A DNA stretch of 51,779 bases from the NCBI GenBank assembly GCA_030064845.1, contig JASJEC010000026.1, positions 1 to 51,779 of the forward strand, in the 5' to 3' direction. Of the stretch, positions 37,812 to 46,963 are shown one piece after another. Every line of letters starts with the position of its first letter. Position 1 is the first letter of the stretch. The notes below the pieces were generated by a model that saw only the letters and a program-made list of their open reading frames with translations, was not told the origin of the DNA and did not search any database. This DNA is from Kiloniellales bacterium. Its GTDB lineage: Bacteria; Pseudomonadota; Alphaproteobacteria; Kiloniellales; JAKSDN01. The position numbers and the translations under genes were made by a program.

Positions 37812-38771
37812 ATGTTCGATGCCCTATCTCGTACTCTTGATCTTCTTTGGAATACTGGTGCTCCTGGTCACCTGCGTGGTGGTCGTCTAGCGGCGCCCGG
37901 CCGGAGCCTCGCCAGAGCCTCTGTCTTTTGTCTCCTGCTCGTCGCGGCCGCCGCCTGCGGCCCGCTGCCGCGGCCGTTTCAGCCGGAAGTCAAGAACGGC
38001 AACCCACTGCTCGATATCCAGGACGGGCGCATGGTCCATGTCATGACCATCGAGGGGGAGCCCCCGGGATATCCGGCATGGACGGCGGACACCTTGGCCG
38101 ATGCGCTCCGATCGCGCAATTTGCCGGCGACGACCAGGCCCCCGGGGTCGACCGCGCAAAGGCTGCGCGGCTGGGCGGTTGTACAGCCGATCGACAACAG
38201 CCACGAGGAGATCATGCTGCACTGGGAACTGCAGGACCCGGACGGAGCCCGCATCGCCGCCTATCGCCAGCGGGCGCGCCTGCCCAGGGGCGCCTGGCGA
38301 ACCGGCGCGAACGAGGGCATCGTCGAGATAGTCGAGCTTACCGCCGAGGCTATAGCGCGCCAGGTGCAGGACTCGGAGCAGGTTCAGCGCTCGGTCCCCG
38401 GTTTTCCCGGCGCGCGTCTGGTCATCCTGCCGATCCGCGCGCCGGGTGATGGTAGTCTGAGCCTTGCCCAGGCTCTCGCCGAAGAACTGAGCCGGGCCGG
38501 CCTGCCCCTGGCCGAGCACGCGGGCACCCGCGACCTGCTGATCGATTGCCGGGTCTCGCTCAGCCCGCCGGGGGGCTATTGGCGTGAGATTCGGCTGTCC
38601 TGGGCGGTTAACGATTCCAAGGACGGCCGCGAGCTGGGCCGGATAGACCAGGCGAACCGGGTCCCGGCGGAGCAGCTGGACGGGCAATGGGGTGAGCTCT
38701 CGGAGCAGATCGCCCAGGGCGCCGCGGCGGGTATCCTCGATCTCCTGGATCAGCTGGGACGTGCCGGCTGA
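37812..38771 (+). CDS. Putative lipoprotein or exported protein, unknown function
   Basis: The 319-residue frame begins 20 bp after the M24 gene with GAGAGG eight bases before its ATG. About 37 non-hydrophobic residues precede a signal-like core [13 protein letters not shown]; Cys49 could be lipidated, but the lipobox is weak and no ATG, GTG or TTG lies closer to the core. The mature part contains two related halves ([20 protein letters not shown] near the start, [20 protein letters not shown] later), suggesting a duplicated alpha/beta unit. I do not recognise the family. A 23-codon membrane ORF lies inside its 5' end. Confidence 0.75.
   Translation: MFDALSRTLDLLWNTGAPGHLRGGRLAAPGRSLARASVFCLLLVAAAACGPLPRPFQPEVKNGNPLLDIQDGRMVHVMTIEGEPPGYPAWTADTLADALRSRNLPATTRPPGSTAQRLRGWAVVQPIDNSHEEIMLHWELQDPDGARIAAYRQRARLPRGAWRTGANEGIVEIVELTAEAIARQVQDSEQVQRSVPGFPGARLVILPIRAPGDGSLSLAQALAEELSRAGLPLAEHAGTRDLLIDCRVSLSPPGGYWREIRLSWAVNDSKDGRELGRIDQANRVPAEQLDGQWGELSEQIAQGAAAGILDLLDQLGRAG
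37819..37890 (+). CDS. Nested 23-residue hydrophobic mini-ORF
   Basis: In the +1 frame of the lipoprotein gene an ATG only seven bases after its start opens a 23-codon frame. The product begins [17 protein letters not shown] and ends in four valines before the stop, a nearly pure membrane helix. It could be a real small membrane protein sharing the ribosome site of the longer frame. It could also be chance, because a frame shifted against a Leu/Arg-rich frame can become hydrophobic. Confidence 0.35.
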   Translation: MPYLVLLIFFGILVLLVTCVVVV

Positions 38772-38896
38772 ACCCGCCCGGCCCGGCCCGAAGAACATTT
38801 ACACTCCGGGGGGCCGTTGATACATTCCGCGCGATTTGGCCGGCGGGGGGTCGGCCTCAGCGAAACCTCTGGGAAGGCCGCTCTGGGGGCCTGCGT

Positions 38897-39829
38897 ATGA
38901 AAATCCTGACCGGCAACAGCAATCGGCCGCTGGCCGAAGCGATTTCGGCATCCCTCCAGATCCCCCTGACCAAGGCGAGCGTGCGCCGCTTTTCGGACAT
39001 GGAGATCTTCGTCGAGATCCACGAGAACGTGCGCGGCGAGGACGTCTTCATCATCCAGTCGACCTCCTACCCGGCGAACGACAATCTGATGGAGCTGCTG
39101 GTCGCGCTCGACGCCCTGAAGCGGGGCTCGGTCAGGCGCACCACCGCGGTCATCCCCTACTACGGCTACGCGAGGCAGGATCGGAAGTCCGGGCCGCGTA
39201 CGCCGATCTCGGCCAAGCTGGTGGCCAACCTGATCACCTCGGCGGGCGCGGACCGTGTTCTGACGCTGGACCTGCACGCCGGGCAGATCCAGGGTTTCTT
39301 CGATATCCCGACCGACAATCTCTACGCCGCGCCGGTTTTCTCCAACGATATCAAGGAGCGCTTCCAGGGCGACGATCTGACCATCGTGTCGCCGGACGTG
39401 GGCGGCGTCTATCGCGCGCGCGCGATTGCCAAGCGGCTTGACGCCGATCTTGCGATCATCGATAAGCGCCGCGAACAGGCGGGCGTCTCCGAGGTGATGA
39501 ACATCATCGGCGACGTGAAAGGTAGGCGCTGCCTCCTGGTCGACGACATCGTGGACTCGGCGGGCACGCTGTGCAACGCCGCGGTGGCCTTGATGGAAGC
39601 CGACGCCCTGTCGGTCTCCGCCTACGTCACCCACGGGGTGCTGTCCGGCGGGGCGGTCGCGCGGGTTACCGCGTCGCCGCTGCAGGAGCTGGTGCTGACC
39701 GACAGCATCCAGGCGACCGAGGCGATGCGTGTGGCCCAGAACATCCGCCAGATAACGATTGCGCAACTGCTGGGCGAGGCTATGACCCGGATCAGCGACG
39801 AGCGTTCCGTGTCGAGCCTGTTCGATTAG
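38897..39829 (+). CDS. prs: Ribose-phosphate pyrophosphokinase
   Basis: Prs makes PRPP from ribose-5-phosphate and ATP for nucleotide, histidine and tryptophan synthesis. The 310-residue product has [12 protein letters not shown], the flexible catalytic loop [17 protein letters not shown], the metal-binding [15 protein letters not shown] and the PRPP-binding DDIVDSAGT. It heads a prs-rplY-pth-ychF cluster common in alphaproteobacteria. Confidence 0.97.
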   Translation: MKILTGNSNRPLAEAISASLQIPLTKASVRRFSDMEIFVEIHENVRGEDVFIIQSTSYPANDNLMELLVALDALKRGSVRRTTAVIPYYGYARQDRKSGPRTPISAKLVANLITSAGADRVLTLDLHAGQIQGFFDIPTDNLYAAPVFSNDIKERFQGDDLTIVSPDVGGVYRARAIAKRLDADLAIIDKRREQAGVSEVMNIIGDVKGRRCLLVDDIVDSAGTLCNAAVALMEADALSVSAYVTHGVLSGGAVARVTASPLQELVLTDSIQATEAMRVAQNIRQITIAQLLGEAMTRISDERSVSSLFD

Positions 39830-39938
39830 CCGCCCGGTGGGCGGCACCCCCTGCGCCGGCACCCCTGGAGGCCGGGCGGGGACGTTAGCGAGGGCGGCGC
39901 GGCCGCCTTCATGGTAGGAACGAAGGAGACGAAGAGCG

Positions 39939-40616
39939 ATGAGCGACGTGCACCAACTGGCGGCAGAGCCGAGGGAGCGGGCCGGAAAGGGGGCCGCCCG
40001 CGCGACCCGGCGTGCCGGACGGGTTCCGGGCGTTATCTATGGCGCCAAGAAGGACCCGGTGATGATCTCCATGGACCCCCGCGAACTCCAACGCGAGATC
40101 TCGACCGGCGGGTTCTTCTCCACCCTGCTCGACATCGACGTCGGCAACACCAAGGAACGGGTGCTGCCGCGGGACCTGCAACTGCATCCGGTCACCGACC
40201 GTCCGATTCATGTCGATTTCCTGCGGGTCAGCCGTGACACCAAGATCAATGTCGAGGTGCCGGTCACCTTCCTCAACGAGGAGGAGTCGCCCGGCCTGAA
40301 GCGCGGCGGCGTGCTGAACGTCGTGCGCTATACCGTCGAGGTCGCGTGCCAGGCCGACGCCATACCCCAGTCGATCGAGGTCGATCTGACCGGGCGCGAC
40401 ATCGGCGACTCCGTCCACATCAGCGAGATCAGCCTGCCCGAGGGCGTGGAGCCGACCATCACCGACCGCGACTTCACGATCGCCACGGTCGCGGCGCCCA
40501 GCGTGATCCCCGAGGAAGCCGAGGAAGGCGAAGAAGCCGCCGCCGAGGGCGAGGAAGGGGCGCCTGCCGCCGAGGGCGAGGAGAGCGCGGAGACGGAGTC
40601 GGGCGAAGAGTCCTAG
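39939..40616 (+). CDS. rplY: 50S ribosomal protein L25 (general stress protein Ctc type)
   Basis: L25 binds 5S rRNA. The 225-residue product is the long TL5/Ctc form: the N-terminal 5S-binding domain (REREAGKGAARATRRAGRVP-like start, GVIYGAKKDPVMISMDPREL), a C-terminal beta domain (about 100-190) and a tail of about 35 residues made almost wholly of Glu, Ala and Gly. GAAGGAG precedes the ATG. The acidic tail is common in alphaproteobacterial L25. Confidence 0.95.
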   Translation: MSDVHQLAAEPRERAGKGAARATRRAGRVPGVIYGAKKDPVMISMDPRELQREISTGGFFSTLLDIDVGNTKERVLPRDLQLHPVTDRPIHVDFLRVSRDTKINVEVPVTFLNEEESPGLKRGGVLNVVRYTVEVACQADAIPQSIEVDLTGRDIGDSVHISEISLPEGVEPTITDRDFTIATVAAPSVIPEEAEEGEEAAAEGEEGAPAAEGEESAETESGEES

Positions 40617-40646
40617 CGCCCTTCACGCGCCCGCGGGAGGCCAGGC

Positions 40647-41297
40647 GTGCTGCTGCTTGTCGGCCTGGGCAACCCGGGCCCGCGATACAGCCGGAACCGG
40701 CACAACATCGGGTTCATGGCGGTGGACGAGGCCGTCCGCCGCCATGGCTTCGGCCCGTGGCGTGCGCGCTTTCAGAGCGAGGTATCGGAAGGCCGCATCG
40801 GCTCGGAGAAGGTGCTCGCGGTCAAGCCGCAGACCTTCATGAACGAGTCGGGCCGGGCGGTCGGCGAAGCCCTGAGATTCTTCAAGCTGGCGCCGGCGGA
40901 TGTCTTCGTGCTGCACGACGAGATCGATCTCAAGCCCGGCAAGGTCCGCGTCAAGAAGGGCGGCGGCGCCGGCGGCCACAACGGGCTCCGGTCGATCGAC
41001 GCCCACATCGGCAAGGACTACTGGCGGGTGCGTCTCGGCGTCGGCCACCCGGGCGACAAGGACCTGGTCCACGGACACGTGCTCAAGGACTTCGCCAAGG
41101 CGGAGGACGCCTGGCTCGATCCCCTGATCGACGCGGTGGCCTGCGAGCTGCCTCTGCTGCTGGCCGGCGACTCCTCGGCCTTCATGTCACGGGTCTCGCT
41201 GGCCTTGTCGCCGCCGCGGCCGAAACCGGATCCGAAGACCCGGGAGCAGCGCGAGCGCTCGCCTAAACCGGACCAAGCGACATCGGACGAGACCTAA
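40647..41297 (+). CDS. pth: Peptidyl-tRNA hydrolase
   Basis: Pth frees tRNA from dropped peptidyl-tRNA. The 216-residue product has [20 protein letters not shown] with the catalytic His, [13 protein letters not shown], the Asp in VLHDEIDL, and [14 protein letters not shown] basic, proline-rich tail of about 25 residues follows the catalytic domain. The start is GTG with GGGAGG upstream. It is 30 bp after rplY. Confidence 0.96.
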   Translation: MLLLVGLGNPGPRYSRNRHNIGFMAVDEAVRRHGFGPWRARFQSEVSEGRIGSEKVLAVKPQTFMNESGRAVGEALRFFKLAPADVFVLHDEIDLKPGKVRVKKGGGAGGHNGLRSIDAHIGKDYWRVRLGVGHPGDKDLVHGHVLKDFAKAEDAWLDPLIDAVACELPLLLAGDSSAFMSRVSLALSPPRPKPDPKTREQRERSPKPDQATSDET

Positions 41298-41301
41298 TCC
41301 C

Positions 41302-42399
41302 ATGGGATTCAACTGCGGCATCGTCGGCCTGCCCAACGTCGGCAAGTCGACCCTGTTCAACGCCCTGACCGAAACGGCGGCGGCCGAGGCGGCCAACTAC
41401 CCCTTCTGCACGATCGAGCCGAACGTCGGTCGCGTGCCGGTGCCCGACCCGCGCCTCTCCCGTCTGGCCGAGCTCGCCAAGTCCGCCAAGGTGGTGCCGA
41501 CGGTGCTGGAGTTCGTCGACATCGCCGGCCTGGTCGCCGGTGCCTCTAAGGGCGAGGGTCTGGGCAACAAGTTCCTGGCTAACATCCGCGAGGTCGACGC
41601 CGTCGTCCACCTGCTGCGCTGCTTCGAGGGCGAGGTCACCCACGTCGAGGGCTCGGTCGATCCGATCCGCGACGCGGAGATCGTCGAGACCGAGCTCCTG
41701 CTGGCCGACCTGGAAAGCGTCGAGCGCCAGCGCGAGGCCGCGGTCAAGCGGGCCCGGGGCAACGACAAGGAAGCCAAGGCCCGCCTCGCCGTCCTGGAGC
41801 CGGTCGCCGAGGCCTTGCAGGACGGCCGGCCGGCGCGCGCCGTCGAATTGCCGCGCGAGGCGCAGCCGGTCTTCCGCCAGCTCCAGCTCCTGACCGCCAA
41901 GCCACTGCTCTACGTCGCCAACGTCGAGGAAGCCGCGGCGGCAGACGGCAACGCCCATTCGGAGAAGGTGCGCCGGAAGGCCGAGGCCGAGGGCGCGGGC
42001 TTCGTGGTGATCTCAGCCTCGATCGAGGCCGAGGTGGCGGCGCTCGGCGACGAAGCGGAGAAGCAGGAGTTCCTGGAAACCCTGGGTCTTGAGGAGACCG
42101 GCCTGGCCCGGGTGATCCGCGCCGGCTACACCCTGCTGGATCTCATCACCTTCTTCACCGTGGGGCCCAAGGAAGCGCACGCCTGGACTGTGCGCCGGGG
42201 CGCCAAGGCCCCCGAGGCGGCCGGCGCGATCCACAGCGACTTCGAGCGCGGCTTCATCCGGGCGGAGACCATCGCCTACGAGGATTTCGTCGCCTGCGGC
42301 GGCGAGCAGGGCGCAAAGGACGCCGGCAAGATGCGGGTCGAGGGTCGCGACTACCAGGCCCGGGACGGCGACGTCTTTCACTTCCGCTTCAACGTCTAG
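41302..42399 (+). CDS. ychF: Redox-regulated ATPase YchF
   Basis: YchF (OLA1) is a ribosome-associated P-loop ATPase of the Obg family. The 365-residue product has GIVGLPNVGKSTLFNALT, the NVGRVPVPDPRLSRLAEL switch region, VDIAGLVAGASKGEGLGN, a helical insert and a C-terminal TGS domain with AHAWTVRRGAKAPEAAGAIH. It follows pth by four bases. Its TAG stop lies within the terminal repeat of the inverted-repeat element that follows. Confidence 0.96.
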   Translation: MGFNCGIVGLPNVGKSTLFNALTETAAAEAANYPFCTIEPNVGRVPVPDPRLSRLAELAKSAKVVPTVLEFVDIAGLVAGASKGEGLGNKFLANIREVDAVVHLLRCFEGEVTHVEGSVDPIRDAEIVETELLLADLESVERQREAAVKRARGNDKEAKARLAVLEPVAEALQDGRPARAVELPREAQPVFRQLQLLTAKPLLYVANVEEAAAADGNAHSEKVRRKAEAEGAGFVVISASIEAEVAALGDEAEKQEFLETLGLEETGLARVIRAGYTLLDLITFFTVGPKEAHAWTVRRGAKAPEAAGAIHSDFERGFIRAETIAYEDFVACGGEQGAKDAGKMRVEGRDYQARDGDVFHFRFNV

Positions 42400-42668
42400 G
42401 GCCTGTTGACACTCACGGCGCGCTCCTGGCGGGAGCGGATTTGCACCGGGGCCAGGAGCGGGAGGCGCCGTGGGCTTGGGCCCCACAAGTCCTTCCGCGA
42501 CGCCGCCCCGGCGCAAATGCGCCCCGTCCCGAAGGGATCCGGCGAAATCGGCCTCCTGCCGCGTTGCTCGTCGTCGAATATGCTCGGCATGTCCTTCCTC
42601 CTCGCGCCTAACAGCGGGCCGATTTCACTCGGACCAGGAGCGCGACGTGAGTGTCAACAGGCCCTAGA
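42395..42668. mobile_element. MITE-like element with 35-bp terminal inverted repeats
   Basis: The two ends, starting TCTAGGGCCTGTTGACACTC, are inverted repeats of 35 bp with a single mismatch. The 274-bp element has no gene of its own; a perfect small hairpin (GGCGCA-AA-TGCGCC) sits inside, and sub-terminal GGACCAGGAGCGCG/CGCGCTCCTGG sequences repeat. No clear target duplication is visible outside the ends. The left end supplies the ychF stop codon. It fills most of the gap ahead of the LysE gene and can be a non-autonomous transposon remnant. Confidence 0.65.
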
Positions 42669-42753
42669 GCGGGTTCCGCGCAACGGCCTTCCCTTCGGCA
42701 GAGAGGCGGAGTAGACCGGGGTGCTGGGATCCCCGCGCCGGAGGTTCGCCGCC

Positions 42754-43374
42754 ATGGCCCTGGAGCTCTACCTCGCCTTCGTGCTGGCGACGACGGTCCT
42801 GATCGCCGTCCCCGGGCCCAACGTCTCGCTGATCGTCGCGAACTCGCTCGCCTACGGCAGCCGCTACGGATTGGTCACGGTTGCCGGCACAGGCGCGGCC
42901 CAGATCCTCCAGCTCGCGGTCACGACCCTCGGCATGACCTCGGTGATGGTGTTCCTCGCCCAGTGGTTCGAATGGCTGCGCTGGGCCGGCGTGGCCTACC
43001 TCCTCTGGCTCGGTCTCCGCTACTGGCGTCTTCCGGCGAACGGCCCGGCTCCAGGGGCGGAACGTCGGATCGGACTGAGGCCCCTGTTCTGGCGCGGCTT
43101 CCTGGTCGCGGCAACGAACCCGAAGGTTCTGCTGTTCTATGCCGCCTTCTTTCCTCAGTTCATCGACCCCGCGGCGCCCGCCGGTCCGCAGCTCGTTCTT
43201 CTCTCGGCCACGTTCTTCACGATCGCGATCGCTCTCGACAGCGGCTATGCGATCTGCGCCGGCCGCCTGCACGGCTGGTTGGGGGACCGGCGCCGCGCCC
43301 GGCTGCGCAACCGAGCGGTCGGCGGCCTGATCATCGGCGCGGCCGCCGGTCTCGCTCTGGCGCGCCGCAGCTGA
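42754..43374 (+). CDS. LysE/RhtB-family amino acid exporter
   Basis: The 206-residue product is an inner-membrane exporter with five to six helices. The family signature VPGPNVSLIVANSLAYGSRYG is split here as VPGPNV then SLAYGSRYGLVTVAGTG, followed by WLRWAGVAYLLWLGLRYW and FWRGFLVAATNPKVLLFYAAF. The ATG is set by CGGAGG ten bases upstream. The exported amino acid is not evident. It is followed by a nitroreductase gene 16 bp later. Confidence 0.92.
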   Translation: MALELYLAFVLATTVLIAVPGPNVSLIVANSLAYGSRYGLVTVAGTGAAQILQLAVTTLGMTSVMVFLAQWFEWLRWAGVAYLLWLGLRYWRLPANGPAPGAERRIGLRPLFWRGFLVAATNPKVLLFYAAFFPQFIDPAAPAGPQLVLLSATFFTIAIALDSGYAICAGRLHGWLGDRRRARLRNRAVGGLIIGAAAGLALARRS

Positions 43375-43390
43375 CTGGCAGGGAGAGGCC

Positions 43391-44239
43391 ATGACCAAGG
43401 CCGGCTTACATGAGGTTCTCGCGCGCCGCTTCGGCGAGCCCGTCGCGGCCGGCGATGAAGGTGGTTCACCGGAAGCCTGGGGACGCCTCGCGGCGCGCGG
43501 CTCCTGCCGGGCCTTCCGCGAGCGCGAGGTCCCACCCGGCACGCTCGAGACCCTCTGCGCCCTGGCGCTCTCGGCGCCGAGCAAGAGCGACCTGCAGCAG
43601 CGCGACATCATCCTGGTCGAGGATCCCGGGCTCCGGGACCGGATCGACCGGCTGCTGACGACCGGGCCGCTCGGCCAGGCCTGGATCGGGGCGGCGCCGC
43701 ACCTGCTGATGTTCTGCGGCAACAACCGGCGTCTCAGGCTGATCCATGAATGGCGCGGCAAGGAGAACGCCAACGACCACCTGGACGCCCTGTTCAACGC
43801 CGCGGTCGATGCGGCCGTCGCCCTGTCCTGCTTCGTCACCGCGGCGGAAGCGGCGGGACTGGGCTGCTGTCCGATCAGCGCGGTCCGCAATCACGCGGCG
43901 GCGATCAGCGCGCTGCTCGCCCTGCCCGACCACGTCTTTCCGGTCGCCGGCCTGGCGCTGGGCTATCCGGCCGACGAGATCCCCAAGCTGAGCCTGCGCC
44001 TGCCGCTCTCCGCGACACTTCACCGCGACCGCTATCGGGAGCAGGACCTGAGCACGGTCATCGAGGCCTACGACCGGCGGCGGGAAGCGGCCCAGCCCTA
44101 TAGCGCCCAGCGCTACACCGAGCGCTTCGGCCAGGCGGCGCGCTACGGTTGGTCGGAAGACAAGGCCCGGCAGTACGCCGTGCCGGAACGGGCGGACTTC
44201 GGGCGCTTTCTGCGCGCCAAGGGCTTCAAGCTCGACTAG
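43391..44239 (+). CDS. Nitroreductase-family flavoprotein
   Basis: The 282-residue product has the FMN-binding start RGSCRAFREREVPPGTLETL, ALSAPSKSDLQQRDIILVED, the helix with DAAVALSCFVTAAEAAGLGC, PISAVRN and PVAGLALGYPAD, as in NfsA/FRP-type NADPH flavin reductases. The C-terminal 60 residues (YDRRREAAQPYSAQRYTERF) are typical of this subgroup. It reduces quinones, nitroaromatics or flavins; the natural substrate is unknown. GGGAGAGG precedes the ATG. Confidence 0.92.
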   Translation: MTKAGLHEVLARRFGEPVAAGDEGGSPEAWGRLAARGSCRAFREREVPPGTLETLCALALSAPSKSDLQQRDIILVEDPGLRDRIDRLLTTGPLGQAWIGAAPHLLMFCGNNRRLRLIHEWRGKENANDHLDALFNAAVDAAVALSCFVTAAEAAGLGCCPISAVRNHAAAISALLALPDHVFPVAGLALGYPADEIPKLSLRLPLSATLHRDRYREQDLSTVIEAYDRRREAAQPYSAQRYTERFGQAARYGWSEDKARQYAVPERADFGRFLRAKGFKLD

Positions 44240-44268
44240 CTTCGCCCCGGGCCACGCTCAGGGGATAT

Positions 44269-46752
44269 CTATTTGCGCGACCCCACCTTGCGCTCCGCGG
44301 CCATCTCCGGACCGGGGCCGGCATCCTCCGCAGCACGCACCACGGCGGGGCTGTCGAGCGCCTCGCGGGCCGCCTCGGCGTCGCGGAACCGCAGCTCGCG
44401 CTGGGGATAGGGCACCTCGATGCCGGCTTCACGCAAGGCGCGGTCGATCGACGTCAGGACATCGCTCTGGACGATGAAGATGTACTCGATGTTCGACAGG
44501 AAGCCGCGCGCCTCGAATTCCAGGCAATCCTGCCCGTAGCGCCGGAACAGAACGAAGGGCGCCGGCCAAGTGAGGATCATCTCGTGGGACCTAACGCAGT
44601 CGAGCAGGACCTCCTTGACCTTCTCGATGTCGCTCCCGAAGGCCACCTTGACCGGGATGTCGACGCGGCCGTAGCGGTCGCGGTGAGTCCAGTTGGTGAT
44701 CGAGTTCGAGACGATCTCGCTGTTGGGTATGACGACCGAGGCGCGCTGGAAGGTCTCGATCTCGGTGGCGCGCAGTTGAATCCGCTTCACGAAGCCTTCG
44801 TTCTGACCGACCACGACCCAGTCGCCGACCTTGATCGGCCGCTCGACGAGCAGAATGATGCCGGATACGAAGTTGTTCACGACGTTCTGCAGGCCGAAGC
44901 CGATACCCACCGAGAGAGCGCCGAAGATCAGGGCCAAGTTGGTGAGGTTCAACCCCAGCGCCGCCACGGCGAGCGCGAACGCGACAATCATGCCGAGGTA
45001 GCCGAGACCCTGGACCAGGGAGTTCCGCACGCCGGAATCGAGCCGCGTTCGGGGCAGGATCTGATCGGTGAGCGCCCTTTGCAGCAGCCTGGTCAGGAAG
45101 AGCGCGATGATGAAGACCACGATCCCGACGAAGATGTCGGTGACCGAGATGGTCACGTCGCCGACCTGGAAACCGCTTAGCGTGGCAACCGTCCAGTCCC
45201 AGAGGTTCTCGATCGGAATACCCCAGATCGACAGCACGGCGAGCGCACCGAGAGAGACCATCACGATGTCGAGCAGAACCCGCAGCCAAAACTTGAAGAC
45301 CTGTCGCGTGACGTGGCGCAGTGAAAGGCCGTCACGCAGAAACGCCGAGCGCAGCACCAGGCCGATCAGCTCGCGGAACAGGCCGCGCAGCAGGAAAAGG
45401 ATGCCGAAGGCCACGGCGCTGAAATGGATATTGTCCAGGAGGTAGTTGCCGAGATTGCCGTAGCCGATCAGCGAGGCCCCGACAGCCGCGAAGGCGATCA
45501 GGGCCACGGTGACTCTCAGGGCTGTGCCCAGGTCCTGCGCTCGGGATCGTTCCCCCGTCTCTTCTTCTTGGCCCCGCCCGGCCTCGGCCGCTTGTGGCTC
45601 CTCGTCGCGCCGCCACAGCCAGGCCTGGACCAGCGCCACGATGGCCACGGCTTCGAGGACGTTGATGACCAGAAAGAAGATCGACAGGAACTCGTCGGAA
45701 GCCTGCCAATGGGCGCCCCAGACCTGAAAGAAGAGATCCAGCGAGAAGACGGCGGCCAGAAAGGTAATGCGCCGGGTGAGCGCGCGGGCGTTCCGCACCG
45801 GCAGCTCGATCAGTTGCCAGTTGGGCAGATTCGGCGCCAGCGCGGCGCGCGGCAGTGCCCAGGCCAGGATGAAGAACGCCAAGGCGGTGCATGTGGCTTC
45901 GACGATGAGGGCGAACTCGCCGACGATCGGGGACCTGTGACTGGCGACGCGGTAGAACAGGGCGCCGAAGATGGCGGCCGGAATGATGCCGAACGCAAGG
46001 CCCCAGGCAACCGCGCAGGAGAACCGGCGCGTGTAGCTCGGCTTCAAAATGTTCGGGTCCCGATAGAAGCGGCGCCGCAGAAGGACGGGCAGAAACAGGA
46101 CCAAGAGCACAGCGACGACCAGGGCCACGGAGGAGCGGGTCACGACGGCCCGACGTTCATTCGGCCCGAGTTCGGACCACCACGCCACGGGCGCCTGGAC
46201 CAGGGCCGCCAGAAGATCGAAGAAGTCGGGCACCGCGGCCAGCATGGTGCTCGGCGCCATAGGCAGGGGGTAGCTCGTCAGCAGGAACGCAATGGCGCGC
46301 CCCCGCAGCCGCACGTTGATGTCGGCGGTGAGCTCTTCGACCTGCTGCAGTATCAGATTCACCTGTTGGACGCGCCCGGTCAGCGCGGCAATCTCCTCAT
46401 CGAGTTGCTGGCGCTGCGCGGCGATGTCCGCGACCTCGGGAGGGTCGTCCTCCGAGGGTGGCGGCCCCAGGGCGTCGACCCGGCTGCGCAGCGTCTTGAT
46501 CGAGGCTTCGGCGTTTCGGCGAACGGGGATGGCTTCCGCGCGAATGGTTACCAGGCGGTCCTTTAGCTGGGCCGCGCGCTCGTCGACCGGATCGCCTCGG
46601 CCCAGCTCCTGCTGGATCAGCTCGATCGAACGGTTCCATTCCTCGACCAGCTTGCCGAAGGGTCTCTGGACCTCTTGAGCCGCGAGGTTCGAGGCAAGCA
46701 GGCACAGCACGCCAAGGGTTGCGAGGAAACCTGCGAGGATGTGTCGGTGCAC
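44269..46752 (-). CDS. Large mechanosensitive channel, MscS family with DUF3772-like domain
   Basis: The product of about 827 residues starts with a signal peptide (VHRHILAGFLATLG ending SNLAAQE), then a periplasmic coiled-coil domain of about 130 residues (DUF3772 type), about ten further helices, and a C-terminal MscS core: LALIFGALSVGIGFGLQNVV pore helix, ERPIKVGDWVVVGQNEGFV beta domain, and TEIETFQRASVVIPNSEIVS. The pore and beta motifs are clear. A GTG at the signal peptide is chosen; an in-frame TTG lies 15 codons upstream. It protects against osmotic downshock. Confidence 0.92.
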   Translation of the reverse strand: MHRHILAGFLATLGVLCLLASNLAAQEVQRPFGKLVEEWNRSIELIQQELGRGDPVDERAAQLKDRLVTIRAEAIPVRRNAEASIKTLRSRVDALGPPPSEDDPPEVADIAAQRQQLDEEIAALTGRVQQVNLILQQVEELTADINVRLRGRAIAFLLTSYPLPMAPSTMLAAVPDFFDLLAALVQAPVAWWSELGPNERRAVVTRSSVALVVAVLLVLFLPVLLRRRFYRDPNILKPSYTRRFSCAVAWGLAFGIIPAAIFGALFYRVASHRSPIVGEFALIVEATCTALAFFILAWALPRAALAPNLPNWQLIELPVRNARALTRRITFLAAVFSLDLFFQVWGAHWQASDEFLSIFFLVINVLEAVAIVALVQAWLWRRDEEPQAAEAGRGQEEETGERSRAQDLGTALRVTVALIAFAAVGASLIGYGNLGNYLLDNIHFSAVAFGILFLLRGLFRELIGLVLRSAFLRDGLSLRHVTRQVFKFWLRVLLDIVMVSLGALAVLSIWGIPIENLWDWTVATLSGFQVGDVTISVTDIFVGIVVFIIALFLTRLLQRALTDQILPRTRLDSGVRNSLVQGLGYLGMIVAFALAVAALGLNLTNLALIFGALSVGIGFGLQNVVNNFVSGIILLVERPIKVGDWVVVGQNEGFVKRIQLRATEIETFQRASVVIPNSEIVSNSITNWTHRDRYGRVDIPVKVAFGSDIEKVKEVLLDCVRSHEMILTWPAPFVLFRRYGQDCLEFEARGFLSNIEYIFIVQSDVLTSIDRALREAGIEVPYPQRELRFRDAEAAREALDSPAVVRAAEDAGPGPEMAAERKVGSRK

Positions 46753-46807
46753 GGCGTCACTTCGAACAGTGGTCGACGTGCCATGACTGTCCCACAAACG
46801 CCGGGCA

Positions 46808-46857
46808 AGCGCACTATCCGATCAGACGCCCAGGCGTCTGGCCGGATTTAGTGCGCT
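46808..46857. terminator. Compound long hairpin between the hydroquinone reductase and mscS genes
   Basis: AGCGCACTA (46808-46816) pairs with TAGTGCGCT (46849-46857), and inside it CAGACGCC-CA-GGCGTCTG forms a second perfect stem. It lies downstream of the glutathionyl-hydroquinone reductase gene and upstream of mscS, both on the minus strand. No T-run follows, so it may be a factor-assisted terminator or a regulatory structure for mscS. Confidence 0.45.
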
Positions 46858-46963
46858 AAAATGTTTAGAATCAGTATGTTACACCAAGCGGGATTGATCG
46901 CCAAGCAACCCCATCCGATCTGATAGCGCCCCACATCGGAGCAGGCTGCGGCGGCGGCTTGCC

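Noticed and set aside
42406-42714. Short open frames within the inverted-repeat element
   Set aside because: They run through the terminal repeats and repeat the same residues at both ends, as expected from inverted DNA, not from coding selection.
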